Source: Ischnura elegans | Taxonomy: Eukaryota; Arthropoda; Insecta; Odonata; Coenagrionidae | Assembly: GCF_921293095.1 (NCBI RefSeq) | Contig: NC_060246.1 | Location: 140,120,198-140,184,197, forward strand | DNA: 64,000 nt | Reading direction: 5' to 3' | Shown: piece after piece, positions 1 to 10,731 of the stretch | How the letters are laid out: the number at the start of each line of letters is the position of its first letter | Numbering within the stretch: the first letter of the stretch is position 1 | Notes under the pieces: generated by a model | Told to the model about the DNA's origin: nothing | The model's database searches: none | What the model saw: only the letters and a program-made list of their open reading frames with translations | Position numbers and translations under genes: made by a program

Positions 1-1303
1 CTCACTCGCAATTGTTTTGCCAGGCCTCTTGCTCGGGCGGCCGCAATATTCGCACGCACATCACTCACAGGTACCTACTCCTCGGAGAGATTATGCGGAC
101 GTAAGCCTCTTGTCCTGCCTAATTTCCACTCACGAGTAGAAATATACGTCCTGTCGGAGTAGGTATTTATTTTCTCTCCCTCTCCTCCGTGGTTATCAGA
201 AAACGATGGCCAGGCTGAAATGCTTTTTCATTTTTTTTATAATTCATAAGGGCTGAGAGGCTTTCAGGGTATTTTAGGATTCTGGAAGTATTTTAAAAAA
301 ATTAAGCAAATTTGGAATGAGAAATAGAGTCTGAGGATAAATTGTGTGTCGGCAGAAGCTTCTTATTTGAAGTGCTGAAATAATACGTTTTGTTATCAGG
401 AGCGTTTATATGAAATAGACTCGGCTCAGAGTTCTGGAAATAGTGTCTCTCAAAATGAGGATTTATAATCCAGAGAGTAATGAGACCTAAAGTAGTCAGC
501 AATAGTGGAATAATATCAAAATTACTATCTGACAGGCTCTGAAAGCGGCGTCAAAAATTGTTATGCGGAAAATTATAATAAAACAAGGAATATAAGATGT
601 AATCGGACAATAAAGGTTAGCGTAAGATGCTATTTCGTAATATTTTAGGAAATATTATGGAGAACAATTGAATGAGAAATATTGTAACAATTTAGGTTCT
701 TAACTCCTTTGCTGGCGTTAGGCTGAGAAAATTTTTTCCAAATCAGCCACGAAGTAACTAATTAATATCTATATGAATACGGAGAAGAGATCTTCTTCGT
801 CGCATCATAAAAATATTTTAATCTTTTTCATTTAATATTTTATACTGCTATAGATTCATTCGGTCATACTGTCAGTATACATTCATTGTTTTTCTGCCTC
901 TCTGATGGGTAAGGTACTTTTACCTGCGCAATAATTAGCCGCGGATGTTGCACTTACCTGATCATTCCATCAATTTGTATTTTTTCATATTATTAAACGC
1001 TTACTAAGCTGGTTAATTTGCAAAGTACTGTGCCCCAGCCAATCTGTACATTTGATTTGAATTTTTAATTTCTTTTAAAAGTAGCGAAGTTTCGCTTGAA
1101 ATGCTCTCATTGGCATTTCAAAATTCCCTCTGCACCTTTTCATTTTTCATTTAAACATATTCATCGTACAATGTAAAATAAATAGTGAAAATGATGTATA
1201 GAAGCCAATTTATTAAAGTTTTCTCGAGAAAAAATATTATATCTTTTTCTTGCATAAACATTTTCAATTTGCATTCTAACCTAAATTCCCTTGCATTTTA
1301 TTA
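1..1303. other. Non-coding AT-rich sequence
   Basis: No open frame of note and no recognisable domain on either strand. One strong 5' splice-donor match lies on the minus strand near 949-960 (reads CAG|GTAAGTGC). Nothing upstream of it on that strand looks like an exon, so it is recorded only as an isolated match. Confidence 0.5.
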
Positions 1304-1531
1304 AGGCCGTTCTACACGGGGCACGGTATTGTGCGGGTTAGAACTGCATTAATTTCTAAAATGGCGTGGAATTGCGCGAATGCATGAACGAAATTAAGGG
1401 CTATTTTGCCATCTCAAGTCCACCATTCTCGTATGTGTTCTAAAAATTTACCTCTTTACACGAAGCAATTAAGACTGCGCCTTCGTTCACACGTCAGAAG
1501 GTGCAAGTACGTACCTCGTGTAAAACGGCCT
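1304..1531. mobile_element. MITE with TTA target duplication (PIF/Harbinger-like)
   Basis: A 228-bp element begins AGGCCGTTCTACACGGGGCACG and ends with the inverted counterpart (reverse complement AGGCCGTTTTACACGAGGTACG), 19 of 22 bases matching. It is flanked by TTA at 1301-1303 and TTA at 1532-1534. A 3-bp TWA duplication and short terminal repeats are the pattern of PIF/Harbinger-type MITEs; the family assignment is inference. It has no coding capacity, and the 83-codon open frame across its right half (1406-1657) is taken as chance. Confidence 0.7.
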
Positions 1532-1534
1532 TTA

Positions 1535-2862
1535 TGGCTCTGGATGTTTTGTAATACCAGTAAACTTCCTTTTTTTCTAGGTAATTCATGCTTAATTTAC
1601 TACGGCAGGCAACACCTTCACTCTTATTCAACTAAAGTGTCCAATTTAAATCCTTGAGATCTAGAATTTAACAGTACCAAAGGGCTAATCCTCCTTTTGC
1701 ATACAGTACATTTGTTGCATGTGGGCTATCACCTTTTGGTAACATGAGAATTAAAGTGTGTAAAGTGCCTACCTACCTTCGCTCTGTAAATGGACTACAC
1801 CGCACTCAAACTCCCTGGTTGCATTATGATATTAATAGCGTGATTGATAACCCTAGATTCAGCTCAAATCGTCGCACATAAATTAAACAAACTCTCCATA
1901 GGGACTTATATCCGCTCCTCAATTGTGACCAAATAACTTTACAAATAATTTTACCAATAGGAGAATCAAGAATTATTTTTGCCTTTTCACAACCATAACG
2001 GGGAGAAATACTATGAAAATTTGAACTATAAGCATACCCTTCATTGACAAGTGATTTTTGGAATTAGTGTATCGCTTTTCATCCAGTTTTATAGTTATGC
2101 AGGGCAAAAAAATGACAGTAATCGCGTGCACGTTAGTAATGGCTGTGACAACAATGTAATAAAACAAAGATTGCCTTCAGTGATCGCATGAACGTTTTGG
2201 GAGATGTAAGATATCGCGATAAGACTTTGTAATTTACGACTATGCCGAATGTACTTATTGATGGGACATGGATGAAAGTGGGAAGTGTGGACGGAATCTT
2301 TGACTTGGCAACACTGCTGGGGATAGCTCGACCTCTCTAATAGCCTCTCACCCTTCCTTCCTACCTCTGCTTCGAATTCCCCCACCCACTGAGTCACTCC
2401 CCTTCCCTTCTTCTCCGCGCACCTCCCGCTGCCGCCCCTCCCTTTTGCCTGCACCCCCTTCACCTCTTTGATTAATTAATTGCAATGGAATCGGCGTTAT
2501 AGCCTCCTCACCTCGCGCTGAAGTGGCAACAAAATGCACGCGGCCTCGCCTGAACACACATTTAAACGTGGCTGCTCCCTCTCACACTTCACAACCCTCG
2601 CCTCTTGCTCTGTAAATTATGTCTCCTCTATTTCATTTTCTCCTTTTTTTCTCTAAATTCTCTTCCCTGAATATTTTTATTTCTGTCCAATTTCCCGAGC
2701 TCAATTCGGCATGGACTGGACGTTCTATATCCTATTATCCACGAGATTTTGTATTACAATTACTATCATTCAAGTATTCTATCGATTAAGTTAGGTTTGT
2801 GTGGAGTGTTTAAGAAGTATTATGGAAGTCTCCACTCCCTTTATGGACTCCCTTATTAATTT
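1535..2862. other. Non-coding; includes a GC-rich pyrimidine island
   Basis: AT-rich sequence with no recognisable gene. From about 2330 to 2600 the top strand becomes C/T-rich (runs such as CCCTTCCTTCC and CCCCCACCCAC). The minus-strand open frames there (2095-2463, 2348-2557) are low-complexity Gly/Arg/Glu readings of purine tracts, not credible proteins. Confidence 0.5.
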
Positions 2863-2869
2863 TTCCAAT

Positions 2870-3255
2870 GAGGCCTACCCCTTTCATTTTTTCTAAAAAT
2901 CATATTCTATTCCTCACTCTCCCTCGTTTACCTAACATTCTACCCTCTAGCAGTGTTTTCAGCATTACCTCTCCTCTCAGTAATCGCTTTATCCATACCT
3001 TTGTTCCCTCCGTTTTTCCTCTCCCACTATCTTCAGCATCTTCTCCTCCTCTCCGTTCACTTCAGCTCTACAGTCTTCCCCAGACACACATCCCAAATGT
3101 CTCCAATCATTCCTTCGTCCTTCTTCCTAAATGTCCATGTTTCAGCACCGTAAAGCGCTACACTCTTAGTAGCCTTTTATTTAAATTCTTAGAAAACGAT
3201 CTTCTCATAAGCTCCCGGCTCAGGAACGGCTTCCTTGCTAATGCAATTATATCCC
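2870..3255 (-). pseudogene. Decayed LINE (non-LTR) 3'-terminal ORF2 fragment
   Basis: Read on the minus strand, three consecutive, frame-shifted pieces match the C-terminal tail after the reverse transcriptase of non-LTR retrotransposons. They are an IALARKPFLSREL-like piece (about 3210-3245), ALYGAETWTFRKKDE (about 3110-3165; the family motif is LYGxETWTL), and a terminal LLKTLLEGRMLGKRGRVRNRI-like stretch (about 2890-2965; the family pattern is LLKTIIEGRxxGKRGRGRxR). Several stops and frameshifts interrupt it, so it is a dead copy. The 137-codon plus-strand open frame over the same DNA is its antisense shadow. The clade cannot be fixed from so little; RTE/Jockey-type is likely. No poly(A) or target duplication could be placed. 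Confidence 0.75.
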
Positions 3256-3261
3256 GAATAA

Positions 3262-5742
3262 CGAAAGTAGAAAACTTGTGAGAAAAATTTACTGTGGTAG
3301 AATAGTGGAAGAAAAAGATTAAAATGGTAAAATAAATTGAGAAAAAAGTCTATGGAAGAATTTTCGGGTTAATGGTTTAAAGAGGAGACTAAGAAAAGGA
3401 AAAGTAAATAACGCAGAGTAAAAGCATGCCTATATCTCGAAAGATACATTATTACTTCTTTAAGCTGGAAACAATCCTCACTGCTACTAGATAAAATGCA
3501 ATATTTAAAATGCGTAACATATTGTGTAACCTGTGTACTACAAGAAATACTTGATTGAAGACTTTAAGACCCCAGACTGGACTATATGGATAGAATAAAA
3601 AATCTAAAAATATCATGCGGCTTCATCGTAAATATACTTAATTAATTGTTATCATAATTATCTCATGGCTAACTTCAAAACTTGATGGCAATAGTTTAAG
3701 CCATTCATTTCGGTGATTTATTGGTGTATTGAACTTTTGCATTGCATGACTGTTATTTAAACACTAGAAGCTCATCTTTGTTGATCTTACTAGCAACGTC
3801 TATTGCTTAAGGTATGACAGAATGAATACATTTTAAAGGTCATGCGGTGGAAATGTGGGGTTTGTATGACCGGTTGGTGGCTAACAGACAAACTGACGTT
3901 TCCACGAGAAAACTTCACGACCTCGACCTGTGCAGATGGCCTTTCCATCAGCAACGCGTATGAGTCACGATAATTCAGTCTTTTCAAAAATGACTCAGCT
4001 TGCAGGCAAAATGACTACCTACTTCGGAGGCCACTACCCTCCCATGATAGATTATTAATTCATAGTTTCCTTCCCCTCGCTGGTACTCCCCTTATGAATT
4101 TCGCCAGCTCAGTCGCGATTGATTCGCGCAATCTGTCTCCCTACGCTTTCCCCTATTCTCCTCAACCCCCTTGACCCCCTATGCTTCCCTCTCTTCCAAC
4201 AGTACCACCCCTCGTCGCACTACAAATGTCGCCCCAAAACCCCTCTCTCTTATTCTTTTTTCACTTGTTTTTGTGCCGGCGCAAGTGTTTACTCACATTC
4301 TTTTTTTTTCATTTTCAGGTGAGTACTCTTAATGCAGCACTTCGTTTTGCCGTTATCCTTTATTTTCGAGATTTGAGTCTGGATACCGTGAGTACATACT
4401 TTAAAAATAATAAGTCACCTACAATTTTATAATCCTGGCATTTTACTTTTTTCCGCGTATTTATCTGTAGTGTAATCAAAACTGACGTTTTTTTTCGACT
4501 GACATATCCATTTCAATTTATCACCGATTTCTGTTGATTTTTACGACGGGTTTTAAAACTTTTTCAGCGATTGTGTCACTCTAAATGGGTAATAAATGTC
4601 AATTTTAGAGCCTCCACAAAAATAAATGACAGCATTGAGCTGGGGAAATACACCGTTTTATTACCCCATGAAAATGTCATTCTCGTACGTAATTGCTAGT
4701 AATGACGAACCAGACTAAGAACTTCAAAATTTCGGTTGCATATGGACGCAGAAAGGGAATGTAATTACTCGTAAAACGGATGTTCAATTAAGTATCATGG
4801 AGCCTGCGTCCTAACAGTTTCATCATGGAACGGTAATTTGCGGGCCAACTTCATTCTGTGAAACAAATCAGGCGCAGTGGCTTGTATTTCATGAGAAAAA
4901 TGGATACTCAAGAGTTCGAATTTCGAGAGAGAGGTTCAAATTTCCATTCGAAAGTGTTAGATGTGTCGAATGAAAATGTTAATGCCCGCTTGGTAACGAT
5001 TAACTATATCACCCGATTTCTTAGAAAATGATGAGTTTAGAGGAGAAAGTGGTGGTGTAGTGACCTTTGGCTACGAATATTTCGTAGAGTAATCGGCCAG
5101 CCTTGAAATCTAACAACGCAGTATCCTCGTATTTATGTTTAGTCTATTTGAATGTGCTTAAAAGAAAGTAGAATAAAATAAACAGTTAAAGAAAACAGAA
5201 AAAGTTAATATTTACGACAAAAAAATGATTTTACAATTAAATCCAATGTGGTCATTCATATTTCACGTCATTTATGAATTGCCTTTAATAAGCTGTGTGG
5301 AAAAACGTTTTTATGGTGTCAAAACGCCAAAGTTTCCTTCGCGTAAAACTTCTATCCTTATTTTTGGGAGAAGACGAAGGGATAGTTTTTAAAAGGATGA
5401 ATACCAAAAACTATTTGTTTCTAAAACTCTGACGAAAACTTTATTTGCACTTGCTGATTATCGCTCCAGTTGTGAGAGAATCCAGAGTGTGATTCGTGTT
5501 GCCAAACGCTGGATATTTGAGTACTTAACGATAAGCAGCGATTGAATATAGTTGAGTGAAATTTCAGACTTAGTAATGAAATTTCAGATATAGTTAATTT
5601 GTAGATATTCAAAATTATATTGTTTTTATTGATTTTCATTGACATTACCTCCCTTTTTTATGTCATAGTGTTCAGGTTATTGTTATGTTTCCGCATGCTA
5701 CGTCAGTAAGGTCAGAAGACCGATTCTATTGCTCTTCCTTTT
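3262..5742. other. Non-coding sequence left of the Merlin element
   Basis: AT-rich sequence with no open frame above about 85 codons and no recognisable domain. A C/T-rich stretch at about 4130-4320 ends in the splice-like site annotated separately at 4299-4326. The minus-strand frame at 3790-3987 resembles nothing I know. Confidence 0.5.
4299..4326 (+). promoter_or_regulatory. Candidate recursive-splice (ratchet) site
   Basis: A polypyrimidine tract of about 17 bases (one A) runs directly into TTTTCAG|GTGAGTAC, a strong 3' acceptor fused to a strong 5' donor with the junction between 4318 and 4319. This zero-length-exon arrangement defines recursive splice sites in long insect introns. It implies, if used, that this part of the window is inside a long plus-strand intron. 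No flanking exon is visible here, so function is inferred from form alone. Confidence 0.4.
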
Positions 5743-5750
5743 GAAATTTT
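5743..5750. repeat. Left 8-bp target-site duplication GAAATTTT
   Basis: GAAATTTT immediately precedes the left inverted arm and is repeated exactly at 14906-14913 immediately after the right arm. Merlin/IS1016 elements are known to make 8-9 bp duplications, so the length agrees with the transposase found inside. Confidence 0.9.
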
Positions 5751-7968
5751 GGTTAGTGGTAGTTTTCTGGGGCCAAGAAATGGTCAGGTATACTGGACGG
5801 AAGGGCGAACCTTTTTCGAACCCTTTCTCGGGCTCTCAGCTATAATCCGGGTCCTCGCGGTCCTCGCCGTCACAGTATGAGGTAACCGCTGCCGATATGA
5901 CCTTTCGTAGTACATTTTTTACTTTACTAATGCCAGTACTTGGAGGTAAACAATTACACCTATCATACTCATTGCCGTTGAGCGATTAAATGCGTCTTTT
6001 GATCGAGGTTCTACGATGAGAAATAAGGATTTTACGAAAAGTGATCAAATTGACGCCCATTGCCTCCCCTGACTTGGCAACGCCGAAATTTTGTGAGTGG
6101 AGGGGGGAACGCGAAAAGCTCCTTTTTCTCCCCCACCCCAATTTTTAGCTTGTCCACGTGTTTCAAGAATTCTGTTGACGAGGTTCCTCAAAGGTGTTTG
6201 GCAGGGTGTGAGCTTTCGCTGACCTTCACTTCTTCATTTAATCTTCTGTATCTACATAACTCCATGCGAGTCAAGGGTGTCTGGCACGGGGTGTCCAATC
6301 ACCAAGATCACCACAAGCGCATGGAAAAAGAAAAGCCTGTAATCACCATCTACATAATACCTCTAGGGTGTTTGGCAGAAGGTGACAAATCACCAACATG
6401 CAGCATGCAACAGGACCGCCACATGCACACCGCACGGTCATAGAAATATTAGTGTTTGGCAGGGTGTGAGTTTTCACCGACCTGCACTACTTTATTTATT
6501 CTTCTACATCTGCATAACTCCATGCGAGCAGCCTCTCGGGTCTTTGGCAGGGGGTGTCCAACCACCAGCATGCAGCAAGTAAAAGAATCCCCACCAGCGC
6601 GCTCCCCAATGGAGCAATGGATAAATGAAAGCATATAATCTACATCATTTTTATACGTGCACATTCATTCGTAGTTAAAGTAGATTTATATGATTGAAGC
6701 TATTATCGAGGCTCTTCTATGGCCTAGGGAGACAACAGAATGAAGCCAATATCTACCGCTACATATTACTCTGCAGGCCTCCTACAGAGGTGTTTGGCAG
6801 GGGATGATCAATCACCAGCATCCAGTAAGCAAGAGTCTACCTTCTGGCTACCTTCGTCGGAAAATAAACTGCCCTTGGATTAACATATCAGGTTTAATCT
6901 AGTTGCCAGTCAACGGTCAGACAAAGATTCCTTTCGAGTTGTTCTAAGAGGTTAGTTACACTAAGGACCTGGCAGCTCCTCTCTCTACGCGTTCTAACTT
7001 CTATGCTTAAAGCCTATTTCATGAGGATGACAACATTGGTCGTTATTGATCACCCCCTGCCAAACAGCCTAGTGGTGACTCGCGGGGTATCAAATACATG
7101 AAGATGTATTCCGAATGGGGTCTAACTAAAGTATAAACTAACTAAAAATGGGGGACTGCGATTAGTTACGATTATCTTGACCTGTCATTTCCCGAATATG
7201 TTTACTCCACCATACATCATTATTGAGTCTAACTCCTTCATCTTTTGGAGTCTACAGTCTCAAATTTTGTACCTTGAATGAAATATCTTCGTTGCGGGTA
7301 CGTTATTTTCAAGAATTCACCATTGCGCAATTTTTCAATTTTAACTTTAACTAGCACGCATCGTAACATGCTTGGACTGCTGTCAGTTTGTTCGTTAATT
7401 CACCCCTATCTTCAGTGCAACGGATTTCCGTGACTTTTACTCGACAGATTGATTTTATACTTTGCTTTTATATGAAAAACTAAATTAAAATTCATAAAAA
7501 GTGAACTGTTGCCATCTATTCTCCTGCGAAAAAATGAAATTTGTGGAAACTTCCCGTTTTTTCCGGACAGACCTTTAATATTTACTCCACTCCTCCAGAA
7601 TTATGGATGCCATCTGGATCATTTCTCTTACTTATGAAGTACGGTTTTAGTTATGACTTACGGTCATAGAAATATTAGTGTGGCAGGGTGTGAGTTTTCA
7701 CCGACATGCACTACTTTATTTACTTACGTAATATTTATCTTGCGGACGCCAACATACTACGGAAGATCAGTTCATATAAATAAAATAAGAGAGATAGATT
7801 GTAGAACAGACAGATTCCGAATGTCATATTTTCCACGATCAATTAGAGATTATAACGGCAGCAATAGAACTCGTAGATAGATTGCATGACTTGTAGTGTA
7901 GCCTACTAACCTATGTAAAACTTAATGCATGTTTCTTAATTCAATTATTTTTTCTAACAGCATATAGT
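5751..7968 (+). repeat. Left terminal inverted arm, 2,218 bp
   Basis: Position x in this arm pairs with position 20656-x in the right arm over the whole length, so there is no net indel. Every block compared by eye was identical except one base: G at 7858 pairs with T (reads A) at 12798. The arm ends inward at ...CAGCATATAGT, after which the two sides diverge. Open frames in it (for example 6060-6443 and 7653-7880) recur in mirror image in the right arm and run through minisatellite sequence; they resemble no known protein and are not called as genes. Confidence 0.9.
6185..6640 (+). repeat. Minisatellite of about 86 bp units in the left arm
   Basis: The core TTTGGCAG (one degenerate, CTGGCACG) recurs at 6197, about 6280, 6371, 6455 and 6543, giving spacings of 84-90 bp. 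Units share the order: CTACATAACTCCATGCGAG, a short variable block, the GTTTGGCAGGGGGTG core, a CAATCACCA-like block, then often GCATGCAGCA. Further single copies lie at 6793 (same orientation), 7057 (inverted), and 7659-7725, a near-identical copy of 6437-6502. The mirror copy in the right arm spans about 14016-14471. Confidence 0.85.
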
Positions 7969-8338
7969 CGCAAGTCGCTAATTTTCTTTCCGACTTTCAA
8001 AATGTATTCGTCATGTCATGTACCGATCGAATATCTTCTTCACTTTTTAAGTTTCCTTTTGCTAGATGCACTGACTCTTTATTCCACAGCTGAACCTTCA
8101 ACCGCTTTATAGTAACAACAATCATAATTACACAGATGACATTAGCATTCGACAGGGTCCAATAAGCCAAAAAAAATACTTTAAAAAATCTTATATTGTC
8201 AATAACCTCTTTTACTTTGCTGTGGAGGAAACTGTATGCCAATGATATTTCATGTCATATTTCAATATTTATATAATGATGAAAACGATGTGAAAATCGC
8301 ATCACATTTGCTAATTCTCTATACATTATTTTAAGGTA
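7969..8338. other. Merlin interior, left spacer
   Basis: AT-rich sequence just inside the left arm. No coding signal; the minus-strand frame at 7997-8242 has no recognisable features. Confidence 0.5.
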
Positions 8339-8760
8339 AGTCCGGGTGAGATGCCCCACCGGGAGAGATGCCCCGATCGTATTAGTTTGAAAAAGAACAA
8401 TAAGATTGCTCTGCTGATGATGTCCGTCAATTAGTTGGACAACTAAAGACAAGCTGCATGAGTTTTGCGGTGATTCGATTTTTTTACGCTACTTTAGAAC
8501 AACATTTCAATTGAGTACTCCGAATTATCCGCTCTGCTATTAGAAAGAGCATAACGGTTCTGGTCAGCATCAGTTGAAATGTTTGAATACTTTGAATTAA
8601 CGGGTGAAAACTTGTAGCGGCATCTTTATCAAATGCCCGAGAGCAGTGACAAGTCATCTTAGACGATGTGTTGGCGCGCTGGCTGTAAGGGCAACTCTCC
8701 CGTACTGAAAGGAGATAGATGCCCCTCGGGATAGATGCCCCAGTGCTATATTAAGGTATA
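8339..8760 (+). repeat. GATGCCCC direct-repeat block, likely pogo-like element flank
   Basis: GATGCCCC occurs four times in two pairs, near 8350 and 8368 (GTGAGATGCCCC, GAGAGATGCCCC) and near 8717 and 8738 (ATAGATGCCCC twice), all in the same orientation. Repeated short GGGGCA-type motifs are common in the termini of pogo/Tigger-like elements, and a pogo-like transposase relic begins 0.7 kb downstream. I therefore read this as remnant 5' sequence of that element (inference). No matching right terminus was found. Confidence 0.4.
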
Positions 8761-8802
8761 GATTCCCTACCTGTATTTTGTTCAATTAATTGTAACCAAT
8801 GC

Positions 8803-8990
8803 GATAGAAGCAGTGGCTGATCTATTGGGGGAAGTATGGGGGGGATAAATTGGATACCCGAGAGGGGGGCTATAGCCCCCCCCCCCTTGGGTATCCAATT
8901 TACTACCGGATCGACCCCCACTACTGCTGGAATTTTTAACCCCATTTAACCACCCCTTGTCCTTATCCTGGATCCGCCACTGGATAGAAG
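8803..8990. mobile_element. hAT MITE with perfect 8-bp duplication
   Basis: A 172-bp element (8811-8982) starts CAGTGGCTGATC and ends GATCCGCCACTG. These are inverted repeats of the CAGTGGCGGATC type seen in hAT elements, and it is flanked by GATAGAAG at 8803-8810 and 8983-8990. Its centre is a long hairpin: TAAATTGGATACCC at 8846-8859 pairs perfectly with 8889-8902, and a G6/C-run palindrome around CTATAG lies inside that. It has no coding capacity. It sits in the interior of the Merlin element, probably inserted into the older pogo-like relic. Confidence 0.88.
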
Positions 8991-8999
8991 TAATATTAG

Positions 9000-9420
9000 T
9001 AAATAGAAGAGTGCTAAAGTGCCTCCTAATTTTTAATTGCTTTGATACAGTCTGATTTGTGGAGATGAGTATGGAGACGATCTCCACGATTATCGAATCA
9101 GTTTATTAAAGCTTTTTATGCAATGCCCTTTACAATCTTAGTCCATGACTTATTGCCTCAAGCATAAACAAATCAGCTAAGCCTCCTTGGCAACAATATA
9201 AATAATGATAAAACTATTCGCAACAGGTTCATCATCATCTATAGGTAATCACTTGTTGCAGCAGACACATTCCTCTTCTCAGCACTGCCTCCTTCTGACC
9301 TGCGTAATATTTAAATCCCATCTCCATTAGTGATTGACTAAGTCGTTTGTTTAGGTGATGTCGATCATCGCTCACTATTCACTTGAGTGATTCAATCGAT
9401 TGTTTTTTTATCTTTTTCAC
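9000..9420. other. Merlin interior between MITE and pogo-like relic
   Basis: No recognisable coding segment; probably 5' untranslated or promoter sequence of the decayed pogo-like element that begins just downstream. Confidence 0.35.
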
Positions 9421-9424
9421 TTTC

Positions 9425-10610
9425 GATAATGCTGAGGAGCAATTTAAAGAATCTCTCACGAGGCTTAAAGTTGGTGATAGCGGAATAAGTGAGGCTGCGA
9501 GGTACTTCTAGTCCCCTCTCGGACTCATCGCCGATGCAGGCATAGGGTAATGCAAGCAAAGCTTTAGGTCCAATTGGCATGGAGCAGAAAAAGCGTCTCG
9601 TCAGTCATAATCAACGCCTGGAAAAATCTGGGTTTGCACCTGATCGAGAGACTAGTATATCAATAGCCTATCAGTATGCTGAAAAGCTTGTCCTTCAATG
9701 TAGAGCTGAAGATGTCGGGTTGTGAGTGGCTTAATTCATTTAAAAAAATCCAGAACTTAGTGCTAGGCAGTCTTAAGGGTTGTCAACTGCTAGAGGTGAA
9801 GGTATGACTAGATAAAGCATTAGTCACTTCTTTAAAATACTCTCAGAATTATTTCAGGAGAATGATTTCTTTACCAGGCCAGCCAACGCCTACAATATGG
9901 GCGAGTGTGGTTGTCGGCTAAATAACGTCCTGGGGAAGATTTTATCCACAAAATGTGCTAAGGATGTTCAGATTCTGATATCTATGGAGAGAGAAAAAAC
10001 CAACACCGTGATTACGTGCTGCAACGCTGAAGAGCAAGTTCTTCCTCATTAATGTTCAAAGGCGTGTAGGTGTACGAATGGATGGATTTTTCGCGTGAGG
10101 TATAATGCCTGCCATTAGTGATTCAGGATTTGGTTTCTCCCAATGGCTAGTCGTTTAAACTCAGCCAATTAGTGATTCATTGTAATGTATAGTGTCAAAT
10201 GCTTTGAACTTCACCGACAGTGTCAATCCCTACATGGCACCCATTAACATGGCTCAAATGCAATAACGACCCATACAAGGAGACCTTCATGCGAGGGGTG
10301 GTGAGTGCGGGAGTCGGAATAAGTTCTCATCAGGGGGTAACGTTAGGCCATGAGAATCTAAGAGCGTGAGTCCTACAATTCTGAAAAATGAGGGAAAGGT
10401 GGTCTTACTCACTTTTCCCTTCGTCTCATGAAGGCCATCTGCTGTTCCTGACTCGAGATAAGGGCTACCTTTGCAGTGTCGGCAAAGTGTGCGCAAAGAG
10501 ACTGACCACCAATATGCGTCACAGGAGGTCACTAATCACAGCAGCAATTAAGCTTTTGAGCATAAATATACAGAGCTTTCAGCCAGGGAAATGGGAACAC
10601 CCATTCCTAA
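9425..10610 (+). pseudogene. Pogo/Jerky-like (Tc1/mariner superfamily) transposase relic
   Basis: Translating the plus strand across frameshifts gives the domains of a pogo-type transposase in order. First is a Psq-type helix-turn-helix, with ESLTRLKVGDSGISEAARYF at about 9438-9509. A CENP-B-like second DNA-binding segment follows (LEKSGF, then SIAYQYAEKL, about 9580-9690), then a KNPELSARQ stretch (about 9747-9773). The start of the DDE_1 domain is next, with YNMGECG in place of the usual N-x-D-E-T/C-G, so the first catalytic Asp reads Gly here. An EREKTNTVITCCNAE strand follows, where the family has a VTVxxxxNAxG pattern. Near 10385-10430 KVVLLTFP matches the (V)VLLCxPPHTTH block. There are many stops and frameshifts. 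It is clearly dead and older than the pristine arms of the host Merlin element. The frame at 10388-10651 is part of this relic. Confidence 0.82.
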
Positions 10611-10642
10611 ATTCCCAAATGCAGCCACCAACAATGCCAAAT

Positions 10643-10678
10643 GTCACGTGACTACCTTCCAAACCTTTATATATAAGG
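10643..10678 (+). promoter_or_regulatory. Probable promoter of the Merlin transposase
   Basis: A perfect palindromic E-box, GTCACGTGAC, lies at 10643-10652. A strong TATA element, TTTATATATAAGG, lies at 10666-10678, about 55-65 bp upstream of the transposase ATG at 10732, leaving room for a short 5' leader. Spacing and motif quality support a compact RNA polymerase II promoter dedicated to this gene; use is not shown. Confidence 0.6.
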
Positions 10679-10731
10679 AGAGGGCGTCGCAGTTGTTCGC
10701 ATACTTCTCAATTATTGACATCCAGTAGGAG

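Noticed and set aside
949..965. Minus-strand CAG|GTAAGTGC donor
   Set aside because: Strong consensus but no open exon or acceptor upstream on that strand; such matches are expected by chance in 64 kb.
6060..6443. 127-codon frame in the left arm (and its mirror at 14213-14596)
   Set aside because: It is exactly duplicated because the arms are; it runs through minisatellite units and has no recognisable domain. Identity between copies reflects DNA identity, not coding selection.
7653..7880. 75-codon frame in the arm (mirror 12776-13003)
   Set aside because: The single difference between copies changes an amino acid (Gly/Asp), and half the frame is a minisatellite unit; no support for a protein.
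8339..8760. TTAAGG at both sides of the GATGCCCC block, suggesting a TTAA-flanked piggyBac-type insertion
   Set aside because: The repeated motifs are in direct, not inverted, orientation, so they are not terminal inverted repeats.
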